A stretch of DNA of 64,000 nt from Salibacterium qingdaonense (GTDB lineage Bacteria; Bacillota; Bacilli; Bacillales; Marinococcaceae), in NCBI RefSeq assembly GCF_900114715.1, contig NZ_FOTY01000012.1, forward strand, positions 25,314-89,313, in the 5' to 3' direction. Position 1 is the first letter of the stretch, and each line of letters begins with the position of its first letter. The notes under the pieces are model-generated. The model had not been told where the DNA came from and did not search any database. It worked only from the letters and a program-made list of their open reading frames with translations. The position numbers were made by a program, and so were the translations under genes. This document shows positions 36,670 to 46,039 of the stretch, in pieces.

Positions 36670-36949
36670 TCTTTATCGAAAGCAGGATGCAGCATGACAA
36701 TACAGTCCGCCCCTCCCCCCCACGGGGTGGACACAATGACGCATCTCTCCTCCATTATGAGCGCCCATTATTCATTTCATATTCATTAAAACAATCCTCT
36801 TAGATTATAGGGAGATTTCCCCTGTTTACATTCCTATTTCAATTTGATTAAAACCCCTGTTTTCCATTGATTTCCCATTGTTCCGCTTGATACGATATGA
36901 ATCGTTGAAACGGAAAAAGAAAGTATCAACAGAAAAGGAGGTTTATATT

Positions 36950-37861
36950 TTGAATATAAAACCACTACACCATACATGGAAACTAATCGGTATACCGGCT
37001 TTGGCAGCCGGCATTGCTTTGGGGGCGGCACCTGCCGCAGCTGGTGCACATGATACCGTGGACACCGATTTAACAAAAGGCGCATCAGGCAGTGAAGTCG
37101 AAGAACTCCAGACTCTCCTTGAAGACAGAGGTCTTCTCCAAAGCAGTGACATAAACGGGACATACGATGAAACAACCGCTTCTGCTATCAAAGATTTTCA
37201 AAATAAATATAATTTGAATGAAGACGGTATTGCAGGCCCTGTAACAGTAGGTGCACTCGAAATTCTTTCGCAGGGAGATGAAGGAGAAGCTGTTCAGTAT
37301 CTGCAGGAAAACCTTTCAACGCTGGGACACTATGAAGGCGAAGCAGACGGCGTGTTCACAGCAGAGCTTAACGATGCCGTCATTGACTTCCAGCGGTCAC
37401 AAAACATCCTTGTTGACGGCCTTGCCGGTCCTCAGACATTCGGCACTGTCAATGCTGAAATAAAAGAAGCAGAGCAGGCAGAACAACGCCGGGCAGAACA
37501 GGAAGAAGCTGAAACATCAGAGAGTCATAACGAAGATGTTGCAGCGGAATCGAGCAGCTCCGAGCAGGAAGGAAGAACCATCCAGGTGAGCGCGACAGCT
37601 TACACAGCTGACTGCGCCGGCTGCTCCGGTGTTACTTCTACAGGAGTTGACTTAAACGCGAACCCAGGCGCCAAAGTCATCGCTGTTGATCCAAACGTCA
37701 TTCCGCTCGGATCCAAAGTTCACATTGAAGGCTACGGCACTTACACTGCAGCCGATACCGGTGGTTCCATCCACGGAAACAAAATCGACGTTCATATGCC
37801 AAACAAAAGTGCAGCCTACGATTTCGGACGCAGAAATCTCGAAGTTACTATCCTCAACTAA
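36950..37861 (+). CDS. Secreted cell-wall protein with two PG-binding domains and a 3D domain
   Basis: A 303-residue exported protein, probably a peptidoglycan hydrolase (lytic transglycosylase-like). A signal peptide (residues 1-33, ending A-A-A-G-A-H) is followed by two PG_binding_1 domains (about 40-95 and 100-155), a Glu/Ala-rich linker and a C-terminal 3D domain with A-T-A-Y-T-A, D-P-N-V-I-P-L-G and A-D-T-G-G-S-I-H-G-N-K-I-D-V. These are the three aspartates that name the fold. The start is TTG at 36950, with AAAGGAGG 8 nt upstream. The 280-bp upstream region holds no gene and no recognised c-di-AMP riboswitch. Confidence 0.88.
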   Translation: MNIKPLHHTWKLIGIPALAAGIALGAAPAAAGAHDTVDTDLTKGASGSEVEELQTLLEDRGLLQSSDINGTYDETTASAIKDFQNKYNLNEDGIAGPVTVGALEILSQGDEGEAVQYLQENLSTLGHYEGEADGVFTAELNDAVIDFQRSQNILVDGLAGPQTFGTVNAEIKEAEQAEQRRAEQEEAETSESHNEDVAAESSSSEQEGRTIQVSATAYTADCAGCSGVTSTGVDLNANPGAKVIAVDPNVIPLGSKVHIEGYGTYTAADTGGSIHGNKIDVHMPNKSAAYDFGRRNLEVTILN

Positions 37862-37874
37862 ATACAACGAAACG

Positions 37875-37910
37875 AAAGAAGCAGCCCGAACTAACGGGCT
37901 GCTTCTTTTA
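37875..37910. terminator. Bidirectional terminator
   Basis: AAGAAGCAGCCCG pairs with CGGGCTGCTTCTT; T-runs on both sides serve the 3D-domain gene and mnmH. Confidence 0.9.
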
Positions 37911-38936
37911 TATGACTGACTTCTGCTTCACGGTTTCCTTCTGCAGATAACCTCTTATTTTCTCAAGATTCTGCGAAGGAGATGGTTCGTTGATGATAAC
38001 AGCTTCCTGTTCGTACTGTTCGAACGCTTTTTTGTAGCGCGGATCATAATAATGAATCAGGAGGTTCTCCACCACATCCTCATATCGATTTTGTCCCAGC
38101 GCTTCATGGATCCGTCCGCGCACGTCTTCCGGCATGTTCTTTTCAATTCTCTCCACCGCCCGCAAGATCTCGTGATGATGAGAGTCCGGGTCGTACGTTT
38201 CCTTAATAACCTCCACCCGTTCTTTCATTGGGAGCTGTACATTCAGGCGTGTACCTGCTGCTTTGCCCTCCATTAAGAAATCCGGAAGATTAATGTTACC
38301 TATGCGTCTGCTTTCCCCTTCGATTACAACATAAGGACTATCACGCAGTTCTTCGAGCCGTTTCCACAAATCAAATTCAAACTGTTTCTGGCTTTTTTGT
38401 TTTAAACCGATATTACCAAACGCAGATCCGCGGTGATTGGCAAGCCCCTCAAGATCAATAACCGGCCAGCCCTCCTTCTGGAGCTGATGCAGCATAACGG
38501 TTTTGGCCGTTCCTGTGCCGCCGGTGATAACGATGTAACGGCGTCTGCTCTGCTTTTCTTCTTCCAGTGCAGCCATCACTTTTTTCCGCCACGATCGTAT
38601 CCCGCCCTGCATCTGCGTGCAGGACACACCGAGCATCTGCATCGTGGATACAAAAGAACGGCTTCTCATGCCACCCCTCCAGCAGTACACGACAATCTCT
38701 TTTCCCGCTGCCCCGGCTTCCACCTCTTTCATTTTTTCATAATGGTCATGAAGCTTCGGCCCGGCTATCTTCAAACCTTCTTTCACAGCCTGTTCTTTTC
38801 CGCCTTGTTTATATGTGGTGCCTACATGCGCCCGTTCTTCATCAGTGAATAACGGAATGTTGACGGCACCCGGCAACGCGTATTCTCCAAATTCCGACGG
38901 TGAGCGTACGTCTATAAATTGTGTTTCTTCAAACAT
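37908..38936 (-). CDS. mnmH: tRNA 2-selenouridine synthase
   Basis: Replaces sulfur by selenium in the wobble 2-thiouridine of tRNAs, via a geranylated intermediate. The 342-residue protein has an N-terminal rhodanese domain with C85 in V-V-Y-C-W-R-G-G-M-R-S and a P-loop domain with G-G-T-G-T-A-K-T (139-146). The P-loop has Ala where Gly is usual before the lysine. The enzyme needs selenophosphate, so a selD gene should exist elsewhere, which fits the predicted selenoprotein at 56.7 kb. Confidence 0.9.
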   Translation of the reverse strand: MFEETQFIDVRSPSEFGEYALPGAVNIPLFTDEERAHVGTTYKQGGKEQAVKEGLKIAGPKLHDHYEKMKEVEAGAAGKEIVVYCWRGGMRSRSFVSTMQMLGVSCTQMQGGIRSWRKKVMAALEEEKQSRRRYIVITGGTGTAKTVMLHQLQKEGWPVIDLEGLANHRGSAFGNIGLKQKSQKQFEFDLWKRLEELRDSPYVVIEGESRRIGNINLPDFLMEGKAAGTRLNVQLPMKERVEVIKETYDPDSHHHEILRAVERIEKNMPEDVRGRIHEALGQNRYEDVVENLLIHYYDPRYKKAFEQYEQEAVIINEPSPSQNLEKIRGYLQKETVKQKSVI

Positions 38937-39084
38937 CGTTGGTTCACTCCCTTATAGGACAAGTTTATGCTTCTCTGCTGATGTATACAAGGGCGGCGTC
39001 TGAAACATAAGGGTTTAAGATTCTGCCTGGAAAGGAACATAGACTCATAGATAACGGTTACGAATCTGGAAAGGGGCGCATGTT

Positions 39085-40602
39085 ATGGTATTAAAAGCAC
39101 AAGCACCGGCTGACGGTGCCGTACTGGGTTCATTTGAAGAAACACCGGTTACCGAAGCAGGGCAAATTTATGAAAACAGCCGCGAAGCCCAACATTCATG
39201 GGCGGCTCTGTCCACTGTACAGCGGCTTTCCTATCTTAAAAGATTCCGTCACGTGCTGGTGGATCTGCAGGAAGAAATCGCAGACATTATCGCAGCCTCC
39301 ACCGGTAAGACAAAAACAGACGCGTTAACAACGGAAGTGATGGGAGCAGCCGATGCACTGAAGCACGTGGAAAAAGAAGCACCATCCCTGATGTCGAATG
39401 AAAAGGTGAAAACCCCGATCCATTTTGCGGGGAAAGCCTCCTATATCAACCGTAAACCACGGGGATCTGTATTGATTGTTTCTCCTTGGAATTTTCCGTT
39501 TCAGCTGGCTGTTTCTCCTGTGGCCGAAGCTCTCGCTGCCGGTAACACTGTTATACTGAAGCCTTCAGAGGATACACCGATGGTCGGTGAATTGCTGCGC
39601 CGTCTATCTTCCTTGTTTCCTGAACATGTTCTGCAGGTCGTTATGGGCGATGCAGATCTGGGAGAAGCGTTAACAAGCGAAGATCCGGACTTTATTCATT
39701 TTACCGGGTCGGTTTCCACAGGACGAAAAATTCAGGAGAAAGCAGCACAGAAGTTGATTCCGACTATTCTCGAACTTGGCGGCAAAGACACCATGACTGT
39801 ATTTGAAGATGCCAACCTGCAGCGTGCTGCAAAAGCTGCCGTGTGGGGGTCGTTTCATAACAGCGGACAGGTCTGCCTGTCCACCGAACGTGTCTTGGTT
39901 CAGGCCGGCATCTACGATTCCTTTTTGTCGGAAGTGAAGCAGGAAGCGGCTAAACTGAGACAGGGAAAGGATATCGACGCCGACATCGGCTCCATGACCA
40001 CCCGCCGTCAGTACGAGCATGTGAAAGAACAGGTGCAGGACGCACTTGACCAGGGAGCCATACTTGAAACCGGAAGAGCCCCGGGTGACTGGGATGACAG
40101 CAACCTATTCATTGAACCGGTTATCCTTACCAATATAAAACCTTCCATGGCGCTTTGGAGTGTGGAAACGTTTGGCCCGCTCATGCCGATCAGGGCTTTT
40201 GAAACCGAAGAAGAAGCGGCAGCACTTGCCAACGACACGGAATACGGTCTCGGCGGCAGTGTGTTCACAAGTGACATCAGCCGCGCGGAACGGTTTACCG
40301 GCAGGATGAAGACCGGAAACATGAATATCAACGAAGTACTGGTGAGCGTAGCGAACTTCTATCTTCCCTACGGCGGCGTGAAAAACAGTGGAATCGGGAA
40401 ATATCACGGCCGCGACGGCATACGCAGTTTCTGCATCGAAACCTCGGTTCTGGCTGATAAGGGAACGGAAGATAGTGAAATCATCTGGTATCCAAACGCC
40501 GGAAAATACGACCTCTTCCTGGATATGATTTCAAACTTCTGGGGGCGCCGCCGCAACTGGAAATCGTTCATCCAGTCCTACATGAGCTTGAATAAATTAT
40601 AA
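39085..40602 (+). CDS. NAD(P)-dependent aldehyde dehydrogenase
   Basis: A 505-residue ALDH with catalytic C264 in S-G-Q-V-C-L-S, the general base E230 in L-E-L-G-G-K-D, S-P-W-N-F-P-F-Q near residue 133 and F-T-G-S-V-S-T-G at 206-213. A C-terminal extension after about residue 460 (with W-Y-P-N-A-G-K-Y-D) is longer than in simple betaine-aldehyde types. The ATG has a GGGGCG site upstream. Substrate not determinable. Confidence 0.9.
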   Translation: MVLKAQAPADGAVLGSFEETPVTEAGQIYENSREAQHSWAALSTVQRLSYLKRFRHVLVDLQEEIADIIAASTGKTKTDALTTEVMGAADALKHVEKEAPSLMSNEKVKTPIHFAGKASYINRKPRGSVLIVSPWNFPFQLAVSPVAEALAAGNTVILKPSEDTPMVGELLRRLSSLFPEHVLQVVMGDADLGEALTSEDPDFIHFTGSVSTGRKIQEKAAQKLIPTILELGGKDTMTVFEDANLQRAAKAAVWGSFHNSGQVCLSTERVLVQAGIYDSFLSEVKQEAAKLRQGKDIDADIGSMTTRRQYEHVKEQVQDALDQGAILETGRAPGDWDDSNLFIEPVILTNIKPSMALWSVETFGPLMPIRAFETEEEAAALANDTEYGLGGSVFTSDISRAERFTGRMKTGNMNINEVLVSVANFYLPYGGVKNSGIGKYHGRDGIRSFCIETSVLADKGTEDSEIIWYPNAGKYDLFLDMISNFWGRRRNWKSFIQSYMSLNKL

Positions 40603-40640
40603 AAACAAGGCATAGAGAAAAGAATACGGAGCGACTGATT

Positions 40641-40704
40641 ATCCGAACGAGTTGGCACCACGTGCTGCTTTTGCAGCATGTTGCTTTCTTGTTCGGATTT
40701 TTTT
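40641..40704 (+). terminator. Long two-part terminator after the aldehyde dehydrogenase gene
   Basis: Outer stem ATCCGAAC-GAG/CTT-GTTCGGAT and inner stem ACGTGCTGC/GCAGCATGT around TTTT, followed by seven T. Confidence 0.9.
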
Positions 40705-40781
40705 GCGGCATCGTATTCATACGAGCGGGAACACCGTAATGGAAGAACAGAGGAGGAGCGCGTACCAGCCGAATTGATACG

Positions 40782-40999
40782 TTTACAAGCCAAATGCCGC
40801 TGTTTACATGCCAAATGACACGCAATACTGTCCAAGTGATTCGTTACCGGCCAACCTATCCGTTTTACAAGCCGATTCAGGCTATTTACATGCCAAACAA
40901 GCAGATTTACAAGCGAACGCCCCGGGCAGCGGACCCGGCCTCTTCCCTGAAGGAAGGTCGGCAAAGCGCCGTATCTTTTGATACTGCTCCTTTACATGC
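40782..40999. repeat. 21-bp-period repeat array (core TTTACAWGCCAAA)
   Basis: Copies of the core start at 40782, 40803, 40824 (degenerate), 40843 (degenerate), 40864, 40885 and 40906. Steps are 21 bp except one of 19, and an outlying copy is at 40991. Alternate copies carry ACAAGC or ACATGC. The array is about 130 bp long, lies between a terminator and the promoter of the membrane-protein gene, and has no convincing coding function. Confidence 0.8.
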
Positions 41000-41009
41000 A
41001 GGATTTCGG

Positions 41010-41038
41010 TTGGATTCTGTTTTATTGTTATGTATGAT
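41010..41038 (+). promoter_or_regulatory. Promoter of the 141-residue membrane protein gene
   Basis: TTGGAT and TATGAT with a 17-bp spacer, about 38 nt before the start codon and 10 nt after the last repeat copy. Confidence 0.65.
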
Positions 41039-41075
41039 ACACTGCTCAAAGTGATATAAACAGGAGAGAGACGAC

Positions 41076-41501
41076 ATGCGCCTGAAATCTATTATTGAAC
41101 AGCTTCATCCCCAATCGTTAAAACAAAAATGGAAACAGCTCACTGGATCCACGGCCGATCCAATGGAAGCTTTAAGCCGGATGGAGCGCAGACGCCAGTT
41201 AAAAGAATCTAAACTGGACCATTACCTGTTCCGGTTTTCCCTGTATGCCTTCGGCTTAATCTGCGCCCTTCTGGCCTTGATGCCATTCATTTATTTTCTG
41301 CCGTGGGAGCAGGCTGCCGAGTGGGTTGTTTATTTTCTTCTCGGTGCTCTGTTTTTATCTTTTAGTTTATCAGCGGTTACCATCAGAAAGCAGTCCCGGT
41401 ATGTGAAACTCCCCTATATGTGGGCGATTATGATTTTTTCTATCCTATTGCTGTTATTCTATTTATTTATTCTCATTTATTTCCGGCTGCTGCTGCCATA
41501 A
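41076..41501 (+). CDS. Membrane protein of unknown function
   Basis: A 141-residue protein with a basic cytoplasmic N-terminus (residues 1-48) and three hydrophobic segments (about 52-75, 83-105 and 115-138). No family is recognised. It starts at ATG 41076 after CAGGAGAG. A hairpin without T-run (GGCTGCTGCT/AGCAGCAGCC at 41485-41510) overlaps its stop. The upstream repeat array may bear on its expression. Confidence 0.65.
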   Translation: MRLKSIIEQLHPQSLKQKWKQLTGSTADPMEALSRMERRRQLKESKLDHYLFRFSLYAFGLICALLALMPFIYFLPWEQAAEWVVYFLLGALFLSFSLSAVTIRKQSRYVKLPYMWAIMIFSILLLLFYLFILIYFRLLLP

Positions 41502-41524
41502 GCAGCAGCCCGAGAATGGCACTT

Positions 41525-41731
41525 CTACATGCCGCCTCCCATGCCTCCGGCTCCGGGCGGTCCGTTCCGCCGCGATTTTGCTTTTTCCTCTTCTCTTTCC
41601 ACGGCTTTTTGTTCTTCGGTGTATTCCCCTTGATCGAACTCGGTTTTATTTTTCTGACGTCTTCTATCCATATAAAACATTCCGGCAATAATAAGAATAG
41701 CTGCTGCAATCCACAACATATCGGAAACCAA
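41525..41731 (-). CDS. Small single-pass membrane protein
   Basis: A 68-residue protein with one hydrophobic segment (L-W-I-A-A-A-I-L-I-I-A-G-M-F-Y), then a charged helix and a Gly/Pro/Met-rich tail (P-P-G-A-G-G-M-G-G-G-M). The start is uncertain: a TTG at 41731 is 8 nt after a GGAGG, while the first ATG (41719) lacks a well-spaced site. It converges with the preceding membrane-protein gene. No family recognised. Confidence 0.55.
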   Translation of the reverse strand: MVSDMLWIAAAILIIAGMFYMDRRRQKNKTEFDQGEYTEEQKAVEREEEKAKSRRNGPPGAGGMGGGM

Positions 41732-41944
41732 TCTCCTCCCCTCCCCTCTTTTGCCACGTATTAAAAACTCCTGCACGCACCTTTTATAGATCCATTTCCT
41801 TTTTTCATACTATTCAAACAACAGCTGTCCTATCCTGACGGAGTGTATTTTTTTTCTGTTTTTCAGGTCTTAATATCTGGACAAGCTCAGGAACCATGGC
41901 GTACGATAGTGACTTGTGATAAAAGAGAGAGGGGAGAATGAACG

Positions 41945-43135
41945 ATGAAGCTCGAATTTCCGCGTAACGCTGTTTTAGCGGTGTTTATGCTGGGAACATT
42001 TGCGGTCGGCATGACAGAATACGTCGTCACCGGCTTACTGACACAGTTTGCCGAAGGGCTGAATGTGGAAGTATCGACAACCGGGGTGCTGCTCAGTGTT
42101 TACGCCATCAGTGTAGCGGTGTTTGGACCGCTTCTGCGCATGGTTACCATTAAGTATTCTCCGAAACCTCTTCTGCTTGTTTTCATAGGTATCTTTATTA
42201 TCAGCAATATCATGGCCGCTGCCGCACCAACATTTGAAGTATTGATTTTATCCCGGCTGTTTTCGGCAGCGATGCACGCCCCGTTTTTCGGTCTCTGTAT
42301 GTCTCTTGCTGTTCAGATGTCCGCCCCCCAAAAACGCACACAGGCCATTGCCGCTGTCCAGGGCGGCTTGACTATTGCCATCATGCTTGGAGTCCCTTTT
42401 GGTTCTTTTCTGGGAGGAATACTGGACTGGAGACTCGTTTTCTGGTTCATAGCTCTGCTCGGTGTATTGACTTTCACCGGTCTTGCCATCGTTACACCGA
42501 ATATAAAACCTTCCAGCACTCCGCAGCTGAAAAAAGAACTGGCCGGTATGCTGAAAAACAAAAGCGCTCTGATGGTTATCGCCATTATTGTATTCGGTTT
42601 TTCCGGGGTGTTTACCGCTTATACATTCACCGAACCAATGCTTCGTGAATTCGCCGGGTTCGGTGTAACCGGTATTACCACAGGACTTTTCTTTTTCGGG
42701 TTGGGGGCTGTCGCCGGAAACTTTGCTTCCGGCCGTATTCATCCAGCCCGGTTAACCGAGCGGCTTATTGTATTTCTTGCGGTGCTCGGTGCTATCGTAG
42801 CGTTATTTACATTCCTTCTTGAATTTTCTGTGTTGGCGTTTGTTATGTGTTTCCTGTTTGGAGCAGGGACGTTTGGAACAACCCCTATTCTGAACTCGAA
42901 AATCATCATCGCTTCTCCCGATTCCCCTTCGATGTCAGGGACCGTCGCGGCATCTGTATTTAACCTCGCTAACTCAATCGGAGCGACACTTGGAACGGTA
43001 TTTCTACATGCCAGTTATTCTTATGCCATTATCACTTTTTTTGCGGCAGGAATTATTTTCTTCGGAATGGTTCTCACCGTTGTCACGCACCTGGTAGAGG
43101 ATAAAACCCTCTTCCAGCAGTCCGCAGATCAATGA
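41945..43135 (+). CDS. MFS transporter, DHA1 type
   Basis: A 396-residue carrier with twelve hydrophobic helices, an N-terminal G-M-T-E-Y-V-V-T-G-L-L motif as in AraJ/YdhL-like exporters, and the middle loop I-K-P-S-S-T-P between helices 6 and 7. Likely a drug or sugar efflux pump driven by protons. The ATG at 41945 has GGGGAG 8 nt upstream. Confidence 0.88.
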   Translation: MKLEFPRNAVLAVFMLGTFAVGMTEYVVTGLLTQFAEGLNVEVSTTGVLLSVYAISVAVFGPLLRMVTIKYSPKPLLLVFIGIFIISNIMAAAAPTFEVLILSRLFSAAMHAPFFGLCMSLAVQMSAPQKRTQAIAAVQGGLTIAIMLGVPFGSFLGGILDWRLVFWFIALLGVLTFTGLAIVTPNIKPSSTPQLKKELAGMLKNKSALMVIAIIVFGFSGVFTAYTFTEPMLREFAGFGVTGITTGLFFFGLGAVAGNFASGRIHPARLTERLIVFLAVLGAIVALFTFLLEFSVLAFVMCFLFGAGTFGTTPILNSKIIIASPDSPSMSGTVAASVFNLANSIGATLGTVFLHASYSYAIITFFAAGIIFFGMVLTVVTHLVEDKTLFQQSADQ

Positions 43136-43136
43136 A

Positions 43137-43188
43137 AAGAAGGCGGTCCCGCCCGGATGTTTCCATGGGCAGACCGCCTTCTTTTTTT
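43137..43188. terminator. Bidirectional terminator
   Basis: AAGAAGGCGGTC pairs with GACCGCCTTCTT, with an inner GCCC/GGGC pair and a T7 run; shared by the MFS and GltS-type genes. Confidence 0.9.
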
Positions 43189-43191
43189 GCG

Positions 43192-44607
43192 TTAGTCTTC
43201 TTTTTTCCGTCCGTAATACAACAGGCCGAGAAGCATAAAAGCAATCATAAGCACCGTTACTACAATAAATACCGGAATAGCTCCAAATTGGTAGATGAAC
43301 GGCAGGGCAGTGGCTGTCACCAGTCCCCCGCCTACCATCGGCTCAAATAAAATCTGCTTGTAGCCGAATGCGGTAAAAGCCGGTGATCTATTATCAGGAT
43401 CGGCTACACGCATCAAGAGCAGTCCGGTTGCTGCGACACCAGTGGACTGGCCGAAATCACCGAGTGCTCTTTCAAACCAGTAGTTTGGTATCATGCGCGG
43501 AGCCAGATATATGAATCCGAGCACATTAAGTGCAATGCCGGAAACAGCAAGAATAACAAACGGAATGAAATACGTGCCAAGTACAGACAATTCCAGGCTT
43601 GCCAGTGCCGACACAATCAGCAGATCAAGGGACAGACCCTGAATGCGGTTAACCAAACCACGATCAATCAAATCATATTTGTCGAACTTGGTAAAACCGA
43701 GCTGAAGGATAATTCCTCCAAGCATGGCAAGGGGGAACAATGGAACGTATTCAAAAATGTACACATCACTCCATGCGCCCCACGTCACCGACTCAAACCA
43801 TTTGAGAGCCTCAAGCAGAACATAACCAAGGAAAATGGCAATGGCAACCAACGCTGCATGAAATGTCAGCGGATCGATGGAAGTCGGAGATGTTGTCATG
43901 TTTCCCGCCGGATCTCTCGCATCAAATTCGTTAATTCCCAGTTGAGCATCCACCGAAATATCTTCCGGCTTCTTCAGTATGTTTGATTTTTTCTTTCTTA
44001 CTCCCCAGTTAAGCAGAATAATACCGGCGATAACTCCGGACAGCACTCCCACGGTTGCCAGCCCTATCGCCAAGTCATATCCTTCTTCGAATCCAAGCTG
44101 GGTGAACGTGTTCTCCAGCCCGCCTGCCGTACCATGTCCCCCGACAAAGCCGATTTCAATCAATGCGCCAGCCGCCGGCGGAAGTCCGAACACCGGGGTT
44201 AAAAAAAGCAGACACAATCCGATGCCCACCACGTACTGACCCCAGGACAGCGTATACCCAAAAGCAATCTGCGGACCGCCGATGCGGAGTATTTCTTTAG
44301 GATTCGGGATGCGGAAACCAATAAATAACCCGGCGAATACCACATTAATTAATAGGCCGGGCATCTCACCCCAAACCTCGAAAATGTCAGCTGTGAACAG
44401 TCCGTTCTCCAAAAATCCCTGTCCGAACATGCCCTGCGTGATACGTCCTAAAACCCCCGGACCAAGCAGGAGGGCCAAAAATCCGCCGATTAAAGCACTC
44501 GGAAGGAACAAGCGCTGCAGTAAAGGGATACGGATCCGGATCCACTTTCCCAAAGCAAGCATAATACTGATAATGACAATAGCCATCCCTATCGCGTCAA
44601 AGGACAT
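43192..44607 (-). CDS. Sodium/glutamate symporter-type carrier (GltS family)
   Basis: A 471-residue membrane protein with the paired GltS motifs: G-F-V-G-G-H-G-T-A-G-G-L in the first half and the G-D-F-G-Q-S-T-G-V-A-A-T-G pore loop in the second. GltS proteins import glutamate with Na+. A long hydrophilic loop (about residues 215-255) divides the halves. It is monocistronic. The exact substrate is inferred from family only. Confidence 0.85.
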   Translation of the reverse strand: MSFDAIGMAIVIISIMLALGKWIRIRIPLLQRLFLPSALIGGFLALLLGPGVLGRITQGMFGQGFLENGLFTADIFEVWGEMPGLLINVVFAGLFIGFRIPNPKEILRIGGPQIAFGYTLSWGQYVVGIGLCLLFLTPVFGLPPAAGALIEIGFVGGHGTAGGLENTFTQLGFEEGYDLAIGLATVGVLSGVIAGIILLNWGVRKKKSNILKKPEDISVDAQLGINEFDARDPAGNMTTSPTSIDPLTFHAALVAIAIFLGYVLLEALKWFESVTWGAWSDVYIFEYVPLFPLAMLGGIILQLGFTKFDKYDLIDRGLVNRIQGLSLDLLIVSALASLELSVLGTYFIPFVILAVSGIALNVLGFIYLAPRMIPNYWFERALGDFGQSTGVAATGLLLMRVADPDNRSPAFTAFGYKQILFEPMVGGGLVTATALPFIYQFGAIPVFIVVTVLMIAFMLLGLLYYGRKKED

Positions 44608-44797
44608 ATAACTCCTCCCTTTCCCTTCATTTCAGAAAATAATTATTACATTCCATAATAGTATTTGTTTCCCTATTTTACTATGTATTCAAACTGTTTG
44701 AAACGATGCTTCTCGTTTTCACAAGATGTTTTGGAGGAAGCATAATCAACTTGCTATTGACCTGCTTCAGGTTTCATAGTAACATTTTTAATGAAAT

Positions 44798-44812
44798 TGA
44801 GAATCTTTATCA
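44798..44812 (+). promoter_or_regulatory. Fur box before the first binding protein
   Basis: TGAGAATCTTTATCA matches 12 of 14 fixed positions of the 7-1-7 Fur consensus, 24 nt before the start codon, consistent with iron repression. Confidence 0.8.
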
Positions 44813-44835
44813 ATATATGAAGGGAGGAAGGTTCA

Positions 44836-45870
44836 ATGAAACGAAGCAAAACTTTTTACATAGCACTTCTCTCTGCTGTTATGATGCTGGCGCTGGCCGC
44901 ATGCGGCGTTGGATCAGACAGCGGCAGTAATGATGACAGCGGTTCCGGCGGGGAGGAATCGTCGGAGAGTACAGACGAAAGCAGCAGCAGTGAAACGATA
45001 ACGGTGACCGATGCCACCGGGGAAGAAACGCAGCTGGAGGAAACACCGCAGAATATCGTTGTGCTGGAATGGGTCTATGCCGAAGATCTGCTTGCTCTTG
45101 GCGTGCAGCCTGAGGGTATGGCAGACATCGAAGGTTATAAAAGCTGGGTCAATATCGAACCATCACTGTCGGAGAGCGTGACAGATGTCGGAACCCGTCA
45201 GGAACCAAGTCTTGAGGAAATTGCCCAGCTCGAACCGGACCTCATCATAACATCGATGTCCAGACATGAAGGCATCAGCGATGAATTGAATGATATTGCG
45301 CCGACATTGATGTTCCAACCATATCCGGAAGAAGGTCAGGGAAACCAATATGAAGAAATGGAATCAACCTTTCAAAAGATCGCCAAAGCTGTAGACAAGC
45401 AGGATCAGGCCGAACAGGTGCTTTCCGATCTGGAAGAGTCCTACAGTGAACTTGAAACCCAGCTGACCGAATCCGGCATGGACGGTACAGAAATTCTTCT
45501 GTCCCAGGCTTTCAGTTCCAATGAAACGGCTACCCTCCGTCTATTCACGGATAACTCTATGGTGATGCAGATACTGAATAAGATTGGGTTGAACAATGCT
45601 TTCGATGGATCCGACTTTGAGTCGTACGGCTATGTCTCGGGTACCGTTGAAGATCTTGAACCATATCAGGACGCTCACTTCATGCACATCACCCAGGAAG
45701 ATGACAACGTCTTTGAAAATCAGCTGAACGGCAATCCGGTCTGGGAAAACCTGAACTTTGTACAGGAAGACCGTCTTTATGCTCTGCCTGGTGATACCTG
45801 GACATTTGGCGGTCCACTCGCGGCGGAAGTATTCGCAGAAGAAGCTGTGGAAGCTCTGACAGCTCAATAA
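44836..45870 (+). CDS. Iron-siderophore ABC transporter binding lipoprotein (copy 1)
   Basis: A 344-residue FecB/FeuA-type binding protein. The signal ends with lipobox A-L-A-A-C (C23), followed by an acidic Ser/Gly linker (26-50). The fold shows I-V-V-L-E-W-V-Y-A-E-D-L-L-A-L-G-V and the late G-D-T-W-T-F-G-G-P-L-A-A-E. It is a close relative of the next gene with the same promoter layout, but it is followed by its own terminator, so it is made alone. It probably shares the FhuB-type permease encoded downstream. Confidence 0.9.
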   Translation: MKRSKTFYIALLSAVMMLALAACGVGSDSGSNDDSGSGGEESSESTDESSSSETITVTDATGEETQLEETPQNIVVLEWVYAEDLLALGVQPEGMADIEGYKSWVNIEPSLSESVTDVGTRQEPSLEEIAQLEPDLIITSMSRHEGISDELNDIAPTLMFQPYPEEGQGNQYEEMESTFQKIAKAVDKQDQAEQVLSDLEESYSELETQLTESGMDGTEILLSQAFSSNETATLRLFTDNSMVMQILNKIGLNNAFDGSDFESYGYVSGTVEDLEPYQDAHFMHITQEDDNVFENQLNGNPVWENLNFVQEDRLYALPGDTWTFGGPLAAEVFAEEAVEALTAQ

Positions 45871-45893
45871 AACAGGAATACAGTGGCGCATCT

Positions 45894-45945
45894 AAGCAGG
45901 AGTGCCTCTCTTCAGCGGGGAGGCGGTTATCCTGCTTTTTTTTTA
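45894..45945 (+). terminator. Terminator after binding protein copy 1
   Basis: Nested stems AAGCAGGA/TCCTGCTT and GCCTC/GGGGC-type pairs followed by T8. Confidence 0.85.
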
Positions 45946-46039
45946 CTGAGTATATATCAACATACAGGGGGGCATAAGGTCTATTACTGCTTGCTCTATT
46001 GACCCGGCATCATTTTCATAGTAAGATTTTCTTTGAAAT

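Noticed and set aside
36670..36949. c-di-AMP (ydaO/yuaA) riboswitch before the 3D-domain protein gene
   Set aside because: Such wall proteins are often controlled by it, but I could not find the conserved aptamer blocks in this leader.
40782..40914. CRISPR array
   Set aside because: Units are only 21 bp with no separate repeat and spacer parts, and no cas genes are nearby; the nuclease at 32967 is not adjacent.
40578..41054. Open frames across the 21-bp array encoding heptapeptide-like repeats (for example H-L-A-C-K)
   Set aside because: A 21-bp period automatically yields seven-residue repeats in any open frame; neither strand has a proper start and ribosome binding site, and the frames run into the terminator or promoter.
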